NCBI GenBank assembly: GCA_023435225.1
Contig: JAEYRX010000012.1
Coordinates: 124,001 to 188,000 of the forward strand
Reading direction: 5' to 3'
Source of the DNA: Bacillota bacterium
GTDB lineage: Bacteria > Bacillota > UBA4882 > UBA8346
DNA: 64,000 nt
Shown here: in pieces, positions 24,948 through 33,157 of the stretch
How the letters are laid out: every line of letters begins with the position of its first letter
How positions within the stretch are numbered: position 1 is the stretch's first letter
Translations under genes and position numbers: made by a program
The notes under the pieces: generated by a model
What the model saw: the letters and a program-made list of their open reading frames with translations, nothing else
Database searches by the model: none
Told to the model about the DNA's origin: nothing

Positions 24948-26165
24948 TTGTTTTGGACTTTTACGTTATCAGGAATAATAATCTTAATTATGGCGGGACT
25001 TATTATAAAAATATGCCTTACTAATGATTTTTACCGTCATCTTTTTGGGCTGGAAGAAGTTTTTAACGGTGAATTGGATTTCATTCACTTATCTAAAAAT
25101 ATTCTTGTAAAAGTGTTGGAAAAGACCACATCTACAGCTGGGATTATTTATTGGTTTGACGAAGTTCGCAATGAATTCAAGCTTAAAGCATTAAGCGGGA
25201 TTCCTATTGATAAAGTAAATCAGATAACCAGAGAGTTACGAAAACCCCGGGGCGTTTTGGAAAAAATTCAAATAAACAGCGTCGGAGTGATTATTAATAA
25301 TTTAAAATCGGGAGTAATAAGCTATAATTACTTATTGAATTCAAAACAACCACCGGAAATTCTTGATTCCAGCGAAGTAAGTTCGAAATCAATCTCTGAA
25401 GATTTTATGAGTATGATGGCGGTACCACTAATTATTTATAAAAACGTTGTCGGAATATTGGTTCTTTTAAAAGAAAAAGGCTGTTATAATAGAAAACAAT
25501 TTAACTTAATCGGAACTTTTTCTCCTCGAGCTGCAGTTCAATTAGAAAGTGCCAGGTTATATCAATTGGCAAAAGAAACAGCCCAGGAAAATGCCAAACT
25601 TTATGTTAATTTGTCCAGGCTATACCAAAAGGCAACTTTGGATGAACTTACGGGTTTATATAACCGTCATTTTCTAATGCAACGTATTAAAGAAGAGATT
25701 AAAAAATCATGGCGGTTTAAGCAATCACTTTCTTTAATTTTTATGGATCTGGATTTTTTTAAAAAAGTTAACGATCATTACGGGCACCAAATAGGTGATC
25801 AATTATTAATGGAGCTAGGTGAGTTTATAAAAAAATCTATTCGTGATTATGATGTAGCTTGTCGTTTTGGAGGCGAAGAATTTGTAATTCTTTTACCCCA
25901 GACAAAATTAGATAATGCTTATGATTTGGCCGACCGGCTACGGGAGAATATTGCCAATCAGTATTTTTGTTCTTCAGAGGTAAATCTTAAAGTAACAGCC
26001 AGTTTTGGAGTTAGTATGATGCCTGTGCTGAATGATATCCAAAATCAACTTAACGATGAGCAGATAGATATCATTGTAGAACAGATGATAGCTTGGGCTG
26101 ATGATGCTTTATACCAGGCCAAAAAAGCCGGACGCAACCGGGTAATTTCCCATATAGAAAGTTGA
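24948..26165 (+). CDS. GAF-like/GGDEF diguanylate cyclase
   Basis: Makes cyclic di-GMP. It has 405 residues: a membrane segment at about 5-25, a GAF-like sensor region (about 45-205), a short coiled linker, then a GGDEF domain (about 235-400) with DELTGLYNRHF, FMDLDFFKKVNDHYGH and the active-site motif GGEEF. No RxxD inhibitory site is clear before the motif. The TTG start at 24948 lies immediately after a terminator-like hairpin whose 3' arm supplies the ribosome-binding site; an ATG at 24988 (residue 14) lacks one. The last residues and stop run into a small inverted repeat followed by a MITE. Confidence 0.88.
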   Translation: MFWTFTLSGIIILIMAGLIIKICLTNDFYRHLFGLEEVFNGELDFIHLSKNILVKVLEKTTSTAGIIYWFDEVRNEFKLKALSGIPIDKVNQITRELRKPRGVLEKIQINSVGVIINNLKSGVISYNYLLNSKQPPEILDSSEVSSKSISEDFMSMMAVPLIIYKNVVGILVLLKEKGCYNRKQFNLIGTFSPRAAVQLESARLYQLAKETAQENAKLYVNLSRLYQKATLDELTGLYNRHFLMQRIKEEIKKSWRFKQSLSLIFMDLDFFKKVNDHYGHQIGDQLLMELGEFIKKSIRDYDVACRFGGEEFVILLPQTKLDNAYDLADRLRENIANQYFCSSEVNLKVTASFGVSMMPVLNDIQNQLNDEQIDIIVEQMIAWADDALYQAKKAGRNRVISHIES

Positions 26166-26200
26166 ATTAAATTTCTTTAAAGGAATTTAATTCATCCTAT
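26153..26200. repeat. Miniature family-2-like inverted repeat
   Basis: ATAGAAAGTTGAATTAAATTTC pairs around a few bases with GAAATT... complement (AGGAATTTAATTCATCCTAT). It is a shrunken relative of the A element and contains the stop codon of the diguanylate cyclase. Confidence 0.6.
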
Positions 26201-26202
26201 CT

Positions 26203-26391
26203 GAGGGATTTTCATAATAAAAAAATTTGATATTCGAATACAATATATTGATAGTCATATCTGGGTTATTCGCTATATGGTTGTTTACATCAATATCTTA
26301 ATAAATAGATTTTTATTGATGTAAACAACAAACATCGATAGCATCGTCTACTATATTCAAAAATTAATTATAGTAATTATGAAAATCCCTC
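26203..26391. mobile_element. MITE family 1, long form (inverted)
   Basis: 189 bp with ends GAGGGATTTTCATAAT / ATTATGAAAATCCCTC and target duplication ATCT (26199-26202, 26392-26395). The inner hairpin TTGTTTACATCAATA is shared with the copy at 22069-22257, which is in the opposite orientation. It lies upstream of obg, which has lost or never had rplU/rpmA next to it. Confidence 0.9.
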
Positions 26392-26487
26392 ATCTAATAA
26401 AATCCGTAAAAAATAAGTAAATTACTCCATTAATCTGGAGAGGATAATTCAAATCAACCGTCGAATAATAAATTTGAGGTGTTATGA

Positions 26488-27750
26488 GTGTTTTTAGATT
26501 CAGCAAAGATTTTTTTACAATCAGGCAATGGAGGCCCTGGAGCGGTAAGTTTTCGACGTGAAAAATATGTTCCAAGGGGCGGACCTGATGGTGGCGACGG
26601 CGGTCGGGGCGGCAATGTTATTCTGGTAGTTAGAGAAGATTTATCAACATTAAGTGATTTTCGTTACAAGCATAAATTTAAAGCTGAAAACGGTAGTCCC
26701 GGGGGAGGTTGTAATCGAACCGGCAAAGATGGGATTGATTTATATATACCGGTACCTGCGGGTACTATTATTAAAAATTTTGAGACCAAAAAACTAATTG
26801 CAGACTTAACCGAACCGGGAACTGAATATATTATTTTAACGGGAGGACGAGGAGGAAGAGGAAATTCCAATTTTGCAACTCCCACCCGTCAGGCTCCGCA
26901 GATTGCTGAAAAAGGTGAACTGGGTTCTGAGTTATGGGTGGAGCTGGAATTAAAATTACTGGCTGATGTTGGATTAATTGGTTTTCCAAATGCCGGGAAA
27001 TCAACTTTATTATCAAAGATTTCAGCAGCCAGGCCTAAAATAGCGGATTATCCTTTTACAACTTTGGTGCCCAATTTAGGAGTGGTCGATTTTAAAGGCC
27101 GGAGTTTTGTGGCGGTTGATATTCCGGGCTTAATTGAAGGAGCTCATCGGGGAGTTGGGTTGGGCGACCAGTTTTTAAGACATATTGAAAGAACCAGACT
27201 ATTAGTACATTTGGTTGATTCTTCCGGCCTTTCCGGTCGGGACCCTTTTCAGGATTTTAGACAGATTAATGAAGAACTTCAATTGTATAATCCTGATTTG
27301 GCTAATAAACAACAGGTAATCGCCCTATCTAAAATCGATTTATTAAACGACCGGGATTACCTTCAAGAGTTTCGTAATAAAGCAGATCCTCAAGAAATAT
27401 ATCCTTTTTCGGCAGCAACCGGTGAGGGAGTAGAAGAATTACTTAACCAAGTTATTGGGAAATTAGCTGAAATACCAAAGGAAAATATACATTTAGCTAT
27501 TGAGGAACCGAGAGAAAATACCGATTTTGTTATTAGGGTTGTCAAGGAAAATGAAGTATTTGTAGTTGAAAATGACAATTTAATAAGAAGAGTAGCTAGG
27601 TTTGACCTGAATAATGATGACTCTATCAGAAGTTTACAAACTCTCCTGAGACGATGGGGAGTTGAACAAGCTTTAATTGAAGCGGGGATAAAAGAAGGTG
27701 ATTCTGTTAGGATCGGCGATTTTGAGTTTACTTTTTTAAATGAAGAATAA
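26488..27750 (+). CDS. obgE: GTPase Obg/CgtA
   Basis: An essential GTPase linked to 50S ribosome assembly and the stress response. It has 420 residues in three domains: a glycine-rich Obg fold (1-158, with GGPDGGDGGRGGNVI and GGRGGRGNSNFATPTRQAP), a G domain (from about 160: GFPNAGKSTLL, the switch-region ADYPFTT, DIPGLIEGA, SKIDLL, SAATGEG), and a C-terminal OCT domain (about 345-420) as in Firmicutes. The start is GTG with GAGGTG upstream. In most Firmicutes it follows rplU-rpmA; here a MITE and a cyclase gene precede it. Confidence 0.97.
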   Translation: MFLDSAKIFLQSGNGGPGAVSFRREKYVPRGGPDGGDGGRGGNVILVVREDLSTLSDFRYKHKFKAENGSPGGGCNRTGKDGIDLYIPVPAGTIIKNFETKKLIADLTEPGTEYIILTGGRGGRGNSNFATPTRQAPQIAEKGELGSELWVELELKLLADVGLIGFPNAGKSTLLSKISAARPKIADYPFTTLVPNLGVVDFKGRSFVAVDIPGLIEGAHRGVGLGDQFLRHIERTRLLVHLVDSSGLSGRDPFQDFRQINEELQLYNPDLANKQQVIALSKIDLLNDRDYLQEFRNKADPQEIYPFSAATGEGVEELLNQVIGKLAEIPKENIHLAIEEPRENTDFVIRVVKENEVFVVENDNLIRRVARFDLNNDDSIRSLQTLLRRWGVEQALIEAGIKEGDSVRIGDFEFTFLNEE

Positions 27751-27792
27751 TGAGTAGAAAGTTAAGAGTATTAAATTAGGAGGTTTAAGAGA

Positions 27793-27984
27793 GTGGTTTG
27801 TCTTGATTGTGGAAATTGTCGTAACAACGAGCCAGTGTTTTATTGTACCGGTAAAAACGAATTTGTAGTAACCGAGACTTCTATTGTGAAGGAACGGGCC
27901 GGAGGCCGTTGGCGGGAAGGAAACCCGAGTTACGAACAACATCGTCGGCAACTTCGCAAAGATAAAATACCCCAGGCAACTTAG
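27793..27984 (+). CDS. Small cysteine-rich protein (63 residues)
   Basis: Begins MVCLDCGNCRNNEPVFYCTGKNE: four cysteines as CxxCxxC plus one nine residues later, suggesting a zinc or Fe-S site. The basic C-terminal half has ERAGGRWREG and EQHRRQLRKDK. The start is GTG with AGGAGG about 9 bases upstream, and a terminator overlaps its stop. It sits between obg and yhbY, so it may share the obg transcript. The family is not recognised and the function is unknown, though a zinc-ribbon-like nucleic-acid binder is plausible. Confidence 0.75.
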   Translation: MVCLDCGNCRNNEPVFYCTGKNEFVVTETSIVKERAGGRWREGNPSYEQHRRQLRKDKIPQAT

Positions 27985-28008
27985 TGAAGCGTAAGCTTCA
28001 CTTTTTTT
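27983..28008 (+). terminator. Terminator after the small Cys protein
   Basis: AGTGAAGC (GTAA) GCTTCACT followed by seven T, overlapping the TAG stop. Confidence 0.9.
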
Positions 28009-28032
28009 GTAAAAAATCATAAAGACACATAT

Positions 28033-28113
28033 TAACAATAGAGATACAGAGAACACGGAGAAAAACACTGAGAGAATTTTTATTATTCCCTGTGCCTCAG
28101 TGTCTCTGTGTTG
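28033..28113. repeat. CACAGAG-type inverted repeat
   Basis: Left arm contains GAGATACAGAGAACACGGAG and CACTGAGAGAA; right arm TTCCCTGTGCCTCAGTGTCTCTGTGTT. It is an imperfect palindrome of the same vocabulary as 1107-1157. Confidence 0.65.
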
Positions 28114-28139
28114 AAGATAGTTTTTTGACAATCAATTGT

Positions 28140-28168
28140 TTCAAAATAACTAAAATCTATGCTATAAT
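28140..28168 (+). promoter_or_regulatory. Promoter of the yhbY-proB-nadD group
   Basis: TTCAAA, 17 bases, TATAAT (28163-28168) with an extended -10 (TGCTATAAT), about 55 bases before yhbY. Confidence 0.65.
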
Positions 28169-28222
28169 GTTTCCAAATCCCGTCTTTAGGGCTAAATTGT
28201 AAGTGAAGGAAGGTAACCTGAA

Positions 28223-28528
28223 TTGTTAACCAGTAAACAACGGAGTACACTTAGATCTTTGGGAAATGGACTGGAACCGATTCTTACTATTGGTAAGGGT
28301 GGAGTATCCGACAACTTAATTGAACAATTGGACCAAGCGTTATCAGCCAGAGAACTCGTAAAAGGAAGAGTCTTACCTCATACTGTTTTCGAAGTCGGCG
28401 AAGTTGCTACGGAATTAGCTGAAAAAACCGGAGCGGAGATAGTACAAACTATTGGTCGTAATATTTTATTTTACCGTCCACCCCAACCGGGGGTGGAAAG
28501 TAAGTTGAAATGGTCCCGGGAGGAGTAA
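28223..28528 (+). CDS. yhbY: YhbY-type CRM-domain RNA-binding protein
   Basis: A single CRS1-YhbY (CRM) domain of 101 residues that binds pre-50S ribosomal RNA. Visible are LTSKQRSTLRSLGNGLEPILTIGKGG in parts (the GxxG-type loop GKGG) and the last strand IVQTIGRNILFYRP. The start is TTG behind GAAGGAAGG. It precedes proB by two bases and follows its own promoter. YhbY genes commonly lie with obg, proB and nadD in Firmicutes, which fits this location. Confidence 0.92.
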   Translation: MLTSKQRSTLRSLGNGLEPILTIGKGGVSDNLIEQLDQALSARELVKGRVLPHTVFEVGEVATELAEKTGAEIVQTIGRNILFYRPPQPGVESKLKWSREE

Positions 28529-28530
28529 TT

Positions 28531-29664
28531 GTGGATTATCTGCAACTCTTAAAAAAAGCTAAACGGATTGTTATTAAGGTTGGGACCAGTACTCTGGCTC
28601 ATAGCACCGGCAAGCTTAATTTAAACCAGATGGAGCACTTGGTCCGACAAATAGCTGATTTACAAAATCAAAACCGGGAAGTTGTTTTAGTAACTTCCGG
28701 TGCTGTAGGGGTTGGTCTTGGCAGGTTGGGCTTAACAGAACGACCGGCTTCAATAGTAGAACGTCAGGCTGTCGCTGCAGTGGGGCAAGGCCTTTTGATG
28801 CAGGTATATGAGAAACTTTTCTCCGAATATGGTCAAATAATTGCTCAGATTTTATTAACCCGGAGTGACATCAGTGATCGTAAAAGATATCTAAATGCCA
28901 GAAATACAATACTGACTTTATTGAAATACCGGGTAATTCCGATTATTAATGAAAATGACACCGTAGCTACCGAAGAATTAAAAATCGGTGAAAATGATTC
29001 TCTATCAGCCTTAGTAGCAGGTTTAATTGAGGCTGATTTACTTATTTTATTATCAGATATTGACGGCTTATATACTGCTGATCCCAAGCGGGATCCTTCA
29101 GCCACATTAATACCGGTAGTTACTGAGGTTAATTCCCGGTTGATGGGTATGGCTGAAGGAGCCGGATCAAATTTGGGAACCGGCGGAATGATTACCAAAC
29201 TGGAAGCCGCTAAAATGGCTATTGCTGCCGGTACCTCTATGGTTTTAATGAATGGAAAAGATCCGGGTAAAATTCAAAACATTTTTAACGGTACTTTGGA
29301 AGGGACTGTCTTTTTAAGTAATCAGCAAGTAGTAAACAGCCGGAAACGTTGGATCGCCTATGGGCCCAAAGTTAATGGTGAAATTGTTGTTGATAGCGGC
29401 GCGGAACGTGCTTTATTAAAACAAGGTACCAGTTTACTTCCTTCCGGAATCCTGGCTGCTTATGGGGAATTTGAAGAAGGCGATCTTATTAAAGTTTGCA
29501 CTCAAAGTAAGACTGAGTTGGGGCGAGGATTTACTAACTATGGAAAAGAACAAATTCTGAAAATATTGGGTCGTAAAACAAGTGAGATTGAAGCGATTCT
29601 CGGATTTAAAACAGCCGATGAAGTAATCCATAGAGATAATTTAGTAATAACCACTAAAAGCTAG
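28531..29664 (+). CDS. proB: Glutamate 5-kinase
   Basis: Phosphorylates glutamate in the first step of proline synthesis. It has 377 residues: an amino-acid-kinase domain (KRIVIKVGTSTLAHS, VTSGAVGVG, NENDTVATEEL, GTGGMITKLEAAKMA) and a C-terminal PUA domain (about 280-370). The GTG at 28531 is preferred: GGGAGGAG is 5 bases upstream and it starts 2 bases after the yhbY stop; an ATG 7 codons earlier lies inside yhbY. proA, the usual partner, does not follow, so the second step must be encoded elsewhere. Confidence 0.95.
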   Translation: MDYLQLLKKAKRIVIKVGTSTLAHSTGKLNLNQMEHLVRQIADLQNQNREVVLVTSGAVGVGLGRLGLTERPASIVERQAVAAVGQGLLMQVYEKLFSEYGQIIAQILLTRSDISDRKRYLNARNTILTLLKYRVIPIINENDTVATEELKIGENDSLSALVAGLIEADLLILLSDIDGLYTADPKRDPSATLIPVVTEVNSRLMGMAEGAGSNLGTGGMITKLEAAKMAIAAGTSMVLMNGKDPGKIQNIFNGTLEGTVFLSNQQVVNSRKRWIAYGPKVNGEIVVDSGAERALLKQGTSLLPSGILAAYGEFEEGDLIKVCTQSKTELGRGFTNYGKEQILKILGRKTSEIEAILGFKTADEVIHRDNLVITTKS

Positions 29665-29788
29665 GGTACGTATATTTGGGCTTATAAATCCTTTATTAAT
29701 CCTTGTAAGTCCGTGTCAAAAGTATTATGATCTTTATTCAACAATTATTAAACTAAGCCATAGACTAAGCATAAAGGAGTTTTTACGA

Positions 29789-30397
29789 ATGAGTGGTTTT
29801 GGTATATTAGGAGGGACTTTTGATCCAATTCATTTTGGACATTTGGTTTTAGCGGAAAAATCCCGGGAGGCTTTTCAACTGGATAAAGTAATTTTTGTTC
29901 CTGCATCTATTCCTCCTCATAAAATAGGGGAAGTTTCAACGCTGGCCGAAGAACGTTTAAAAATGGTTGAGTTAGCTATAAGTGATCATCCGCAATTTGA
30001 AGTATCAGCGGTGGAAATTAAACGTACCGGGCCATCATATTCGATTGATACCATAAAAGAGTTAAAAAAACAAGGTCAAGGCGAGCAAGCTTACTTGATT
30101 ATGGGTTTCGATTCTCTCCTAGAGCTGCATTCTTGGAAAGATTATGACAAAATTCTGGAGGAAACCAAAATCATTACTGCTTTTAGACCAGGATATCCAG
30201 TCCTCCAAAATGGTCAAGATTGGCCTAAATTTTTACAGCCTTACCTCGACCAGATTATAATATTGGAAGCTCCCTTATTGGATATATCGGCTACTTGGCT
30301 TCGGGTAGAGCTTATGTATGGCCGCTCGATCAGATATTTGGTCCCTGATTTGGTTCGTGATTATATATTCCAGCAAAAGCTTTATCATCAATTTTAA
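29789..30397 (+). CDS. nadD: Nicotinate-nucleotide adenylyltransferase
   Basis: Adenylates nicotinate mononucleotide in NAD synthesis. It has 202 residues. The nucleotidyltransferase motif FGILGGTFDPIHFGHL is at the N-terminus; later PASIPPHK, the SxxGPSYSIDT-like KRTGPSYSIDTIKEL, and the closing ISATWLRVEL with RYLVPDLVRDYI (the ISSTxIR motif reads ISATWLR). The ribosome-binding site AAGGAG precedes the ATG. It is the last gene before a terminator; yqeK and rsfS, its usual neighbours, follow after three inserted genes. Confidence 0.95.
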   Translation: MSGFGILGGTFDPIHFGHLVLAEKSREAFQLDKVIFVPASIPPHKIGEVSTLAEERLKMVELAISDHPQFEVSAVEIKRTGPSYSIDTIKELKKQGQGEQAYLIMGFDSLLELHSWKDYDKILEETKIITAFRPGYPVLQNGQDWPKFLQPYLDQIIILEAPLLDISATWLRVELMYGRSIRYLVPDLVRDYIFQQKLYHQF

Positions 30398-30439
30398 CCT
30401 TCAATTTCTGTTATTAAAAATATCTGAGTTAAGTTAATA

Positions 30440-30475
30440 AAAATTGACTATATACTGTATAGTCAATTTTTTTTG
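30440..30475 (+). terminator. Terminator after nadD
   Basis: AAAATTGACTATA (short loop) TATAGTCAATTTT followed by more T, 14 paired bases. Confidence 0.85.
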
Positions 30476-30532
30476 ATGCACACTAACTATATTGGATGAA
30501 GAGGTTTCAGAATCGGAAAGAGGTGAATAATA

Positions 30533-30790
30533 GTGACAAAGACACTTTATGTAGGAAACTTACCTTGGTCCGCTACCAAGGAAGATTTAGCAGCTTTTTT
30601 TGCGGAACAGGCTGAGGTAAAATCCAGCCGGATAATAGTTGATCGTGATAGTGGCCGTTCCCGGGGATTTGGATTCATAGAAATTGAAGATGAAGATGTT
30701 GATCGGATTATAGATTCGATGAACGGTAAAGATATGGGTGGTCGCGAACTTATAGTAAATGAAGCCAAGCCTAGACAACAAAGAATGTAA
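30533..30790 (+). CDS. RRM-domain RNA-binding protein
   Basis: A single RNA-recognition motif protein of 85 residues. RNP2 is LYVGNL (residues 5-10) and RNP1 is RGFGFIEI (about 43-50), both intact, with the usual beta-alpha-beta-beta-alpha-beta layout and a short basic tail (RQQRM). Such stand-alone RRM proteins occur in cyanobacteria and various other bacteria, where they are often cold- or stress-associated. The start is GTG with AGAGGTG upstream. It is monocistronic, between two terminators. Confidence 0.93.
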   Translation: MTKTLYVGNLPWSATKEDLAAFFAEQAEVKSSRIIVDRDSGRSRGFGFIEIEDEDVDRIIDSMNGKDMGGRELIVNEAKPRQQRM

Positions 30791-30815
30791 AAAGGTGCTG
30801 AAAAGCACCTTTTTT
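30789..30815 (+). terminator. Terminator of the RRM gene
   Basis: AAAAGGTGCT (GAAA) AGCACCTTTTTT, starting at the stop codon. Confidence 0.92.
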
Positions 30816-31012
30816 AGATGTTATATCATAATTTTATTCCACTAAAAAATATAGAAAGGGAAAATTGATTTAAAAGCGAATATTTTATTTAAATTACATA
30901 TCCCAGTGAAATCGCAATCAAAAAATCAGTAAAAAAGCTTGTTCTATACGGCTTTGAATCAAGTTTGATAGAAAACAAAATTTTTAAGTATAATTATAAA
31001 AGGAGTAGAAAA

Positions 31013-31504
31013 ATGGCCGGAGATTTTTCATTTGATGTTGTTTCAAAAGTAAATATGCAAGAAGTAGATAACGCTATTAATCAAACTATTAAAGAGATAG
31101 GGCAGCGTTTTGATTTTAAAGGGAGTCACACGGAGATCAATTTAGAAAGTCAAGATATTAAGATAATGGCGGCAGATGAATTTAAGTTAAAGAACGTTGT
31201 CGATATTTTACAAACCAAATTAATAAAAAGAGGAGTACCCATAAGGAATCTGGATTATGGAAAAGCCATTGATGCCAGCGGCGGCGCCAAGCGACAAATA
31301 GTAACAGTAAAACAAGGGATAGAAACGGAAAAGGCCAAACAGATAGTTAAGGATATAAAAGCTTTAAATTTAAAAATTCAATCGCAGATAATGAGTGATC
31401 AGATAAGAGTTTCCGGAAAAAATAAAGATGATCTTCAAAAGGTTATCCACTTCTTAAAAGAAAAAGATTATAACCTGGACCTCCAATTTATGAATTACCG
31501 TTGA
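31013..31504 (+). CDS. yajQ: YajQ-family nucleotide-binding protein
   Basis: A 163-residue protein of the YajQ/UPF0234 family, some members of which bind cyclic di-GMP. It starts MAGDFSFDVVSKVNMQEVDNA in part, with the hallmark FDFKGSHTEI, KRGVPIRNLDYGK and a second domain SQIMSDQIRVSGKNKDDLQ ending FMNYR. The ATG at 31013 is chosen over a longer frame because AAAAGGAG sits just before it and the family begins here. A possible promoter (TTGATA, 18, TATAAT at 30989-30994) would give a very short leader. Confidence 0.92.
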   Translation: MAGDFSFDVVSKVNMQEVDNAINQTIKEIGQRFDFKGSHTEINLESQDIKIMAADEFKLKNVVDILQTKLIKRGVPIRNLDYGKAIDASGGAKRQIVTVKQGIETEKAKQIVKDIKALNLKIQSQIMSDQIRVSGKNKDDLQKVIHFLKEKDYNLDLQFMNYR

Positions 31505-31537
31505 ATTGTTGAAGTAGTGAATAAAGGGGGGCGCAAA

Positions 31538-31918
31538 ATGGAAAAAAGAGAACTAACTAGGGTATCCTTTAATATCGAAGCTACAGTAAAATATCAAAAG
31601 CGAACCTTCAGAGGAAAAGTAGAGAACCTTAGTTTAAAAGGAATGTTTATCCAAACAAATGAAAAAATCGATCCTCAAAATAAGATTGATATTACTATTC
31701 ATTTAGCCGGAGAATCTTCAGAGTTGGAGATTAATTTAATTGGAATTGTGGTAAGAGAAACCCCCGGTGGAATTGGAGTTCAATTTGAAAAAGTTGATCT
31801 TGATTCCTTCATTCATTTACGTAGCATTGTTTCATATAATAGCGGTGATGATGATAGAATTATGGATGAATTTTTTACTTTCATAAATAACCGAATAAAG
31901 GAAGAACAAAATAGTTGA
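31538..31918 (+). CDS. PilZ-domain cyclic di-GMP-binding protein
   Basis: A stand-alone PilZ receptor, 126 residues. The ligand-binding elements are both present: the RxxxR motif as RELTR near the N-terminus and (D/N)xSxxG as NLSLKG about 25 residues later, followed by the six-strand barrel (IDITIHLAGE, INLIGIVVRETPGGIGVQF). The C-terminal helix carries FFTFINNRIKEEQ. The ATG at 31538 follows AAAGGGGGG; an earlier GTG frame start would include the ribosome-binding site itself. It overlaps yqeK by one base (TGATG), so it is likely co-translated. Confidence 0.92.
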   Translation: MEKRELTRVSFNIEATVKYQKRTFRGKVENLSLKGMFIQTNEKIDPQNKIDITIHLAGESSELEINLIGIVVRETPGGIGVQFEKVDLDSFIHLRSIVSYNSGDDDRIMDEFFTFINNRIKEEQNS

Positions 31919-32493
31919 TGAATCGTTCAGAAATACTTAAGGTTTTACGAGATAATGTTTCCGAAACTAGGTTTAACCATTGTCAGCGAGTTGAAGAGAC
32001 AGCTTTGGAGCTTGCCCCCAGATTTGGTGTCCAGCCGGAGATAGTAACCCCGGCTGCTTTATTACATGACCTTTGCCGGGAATATAAGGAAGATTTACTA
32101 TTGCAACTGGCTACTAATTTTGGTATAGTTATAGACGAAATTGAAAAGGCAGAACCCCTTTTACTTCATGGCTCAGTAGCGGCGGCTATTGTCAGATCAA
32201 AGTACGAATTTAAAGATCCGGAAATTTTTGAAGCTATTACCTTTCATATTACCGGTGCTCCGGGAGTTTCATCATTAACTAAGCTTATTTATGTTGCTGA
32301 TTACCTCGAACCAGGGCGAATCTTTCAAGCAGCCCGTGAATTAAGAGATCAGGCTTGGTCAATTGACCCGGATTTATTGGTATTAAAAGTAAACAATCGA
32401 ACTCTTAGTTATTTAATAAGTCATAATTATCTGATTCATCCATTGAGTATTGCCAGCCGAAATGAGTTAATTAGGAAGGGTTTTAATGAATAA
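31918..32493 (+). CDS. yqeK: YqeK-family HD phosphohydrolase
   Basis: An HD-domain enzyme whose family hydrolyses symmetrical Ap4A. It has 191 residues. The metal-binding set is visible: the His of RFNHCQRVEE, HD in AALLHDLCREY, and the downstream His residues in LLHGSVAAAI and ITFHITGAPG, with the Asp in KLIYVADYLEPGR. The ATG at 31918 overlaps the PilZ gene stop, with GGAAGAAC upstream. It overlaps rsfS by one base. In many Firmicutes nadD, yqeK and rsfS are contiguous; here nadD is separated by the RRM, YajQ and PilZ genes. Confidence 0.93.
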   Translation: MNRSEILKVLRDNVSETRFNHCQRVEETALELAPRFGVQPEIVTPAALLHDLCREYKEDLLLQLATNFGIVIDEIEKAEPLLLHGSVAAAIVRSKYEFKDPEIFEAITFHITGAPGVSSLTKLIYVADYLEPGRIFQAARELRDQAWSIDPDLLVLKVNNRTLSYLISHNYLIHPLSIASRNELIRKGFNE

Positions 32494-32831
32494 TGGACCA
32501 TATTTTAGAACTTATTATTGATGCAATAACAGAGAAAAAGGCTATTAAGCCTATAATCTTGGATTTGGCCGGGATTTCTAATGTTACCGATTATTTCTTT
32601 ATTTGTTCCGGTAAAACACCAATTCAAGTTCGGGCTATTGCGGATAATATTATAGATAAAGTTAACGAGCAAGGAAGCATGCCGCCTAAAAAAGAAGGTT
32701 ATCAAGAGGGACGATGGGTTTTGCTTGATTTTGGGCATATAGTAGCTCATATCATGCATGAATCCGAACGTGAGTTTTATGCTTTAGAGAACTTATGGCA
32801 TGATGCTAAAAAGACGGAACTTTCATTGTAA
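32493..32831 (+). CDS. rsfS: Ribosome silencing factor RsfS
   Basis: Binds ribosomal protein L14 and blocks 30S-50S joining in starvation. It has 112 residues, the family length. Typical parts are KAIKPIILDLAGISNVTDYFFICSG, the region IQVRAIADNI, and the C-terminal EGYQEGRWVLLDFGHIVAHIM with FYALENLW. It is coupled to yqeK (TAATG overlap). An inverted CACAGAG-type repeat follows directly, then the leuS T-box. Confidence 0.96.
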   Translation: MDHILELIIDAITEKKAIKPIILDLAGISNVTDYFFICSGKTPIQVRAIADNIIDKVNEQGSMPPKKEGYQEGRWVLLDFGHIVAHIMHESEREFYALENLWHDAKKTELSL

Positions 32832-32836
32832 TTTTG

Positions 32837-32920
32837 AACCACAGAGGGCACGGAGAACATAGAGAAAATCATAAATTAAAAAGTTTTTTTAACTCTGTGA
32901 CCTCTGTGTACTCTGTGGTT
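32837..32920. repeat. CACAGAG-type inverted repeat
   Basis: Left arm AACCACAGAGGGCACGGAGA, right arm ending TCTGTGTACTCTGTGGTT, around an AT-rich centre. It is the same family as 1107-1157 and 28033-28113. Confidence 0.75.
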
Positions 32921-32942
32921 AATCCTTTACATCTTTTAATAC

Positions 32943-33140
32943 GAGCTAAGAAGGAATAAGTAAATTTCGGGATGTTAACAGAGAATTGGCGGTTGCTGCG
33001 AGCCAAAACTTAACGAAGTTGAACTCACTCCGGAGCTTAATCCCTAACCTGGGGCTAAAGGTATAAGAGCTTTTTTAAGCTGAATCAGGGTGGTACCGCG
33101 GATTTCGCCCCTGGCATTTGCCGGGGTATTTTAATTTTTT
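32943..33140 (+). promoter_or_regulatory. T-box leader of leuS, specifier CTC (Leu)
   Basis: Stem I begins GAGCTAAGAAGGAATAAG with AGTAAA; the specifier loop holds GAA-CTC-A (CTC at 33024-33026, a leucine codon) followed by CTCCGGAGC. The T-box motif is AGGGTGGTACCGCGG (33087-33101), then a terminator CCCCTGGC (ATTT) GCCGGGG with a T-rich tail. Uncharged tRNA-Leu should allow readthrough into leuS. Confidence 0.95.
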
Positions 33141-33157
33141 GGGGGGAATTAAATATT

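Noticed and set aside
27736..28131. A 131-codon minus-strand ORF with a hydrophobic middle
   Set aside because: It is antisense to the small Cys-rich gene, crosses its terminator and takes its N-terminal part from a CACAGAG repeat. No ribosome-binding site.
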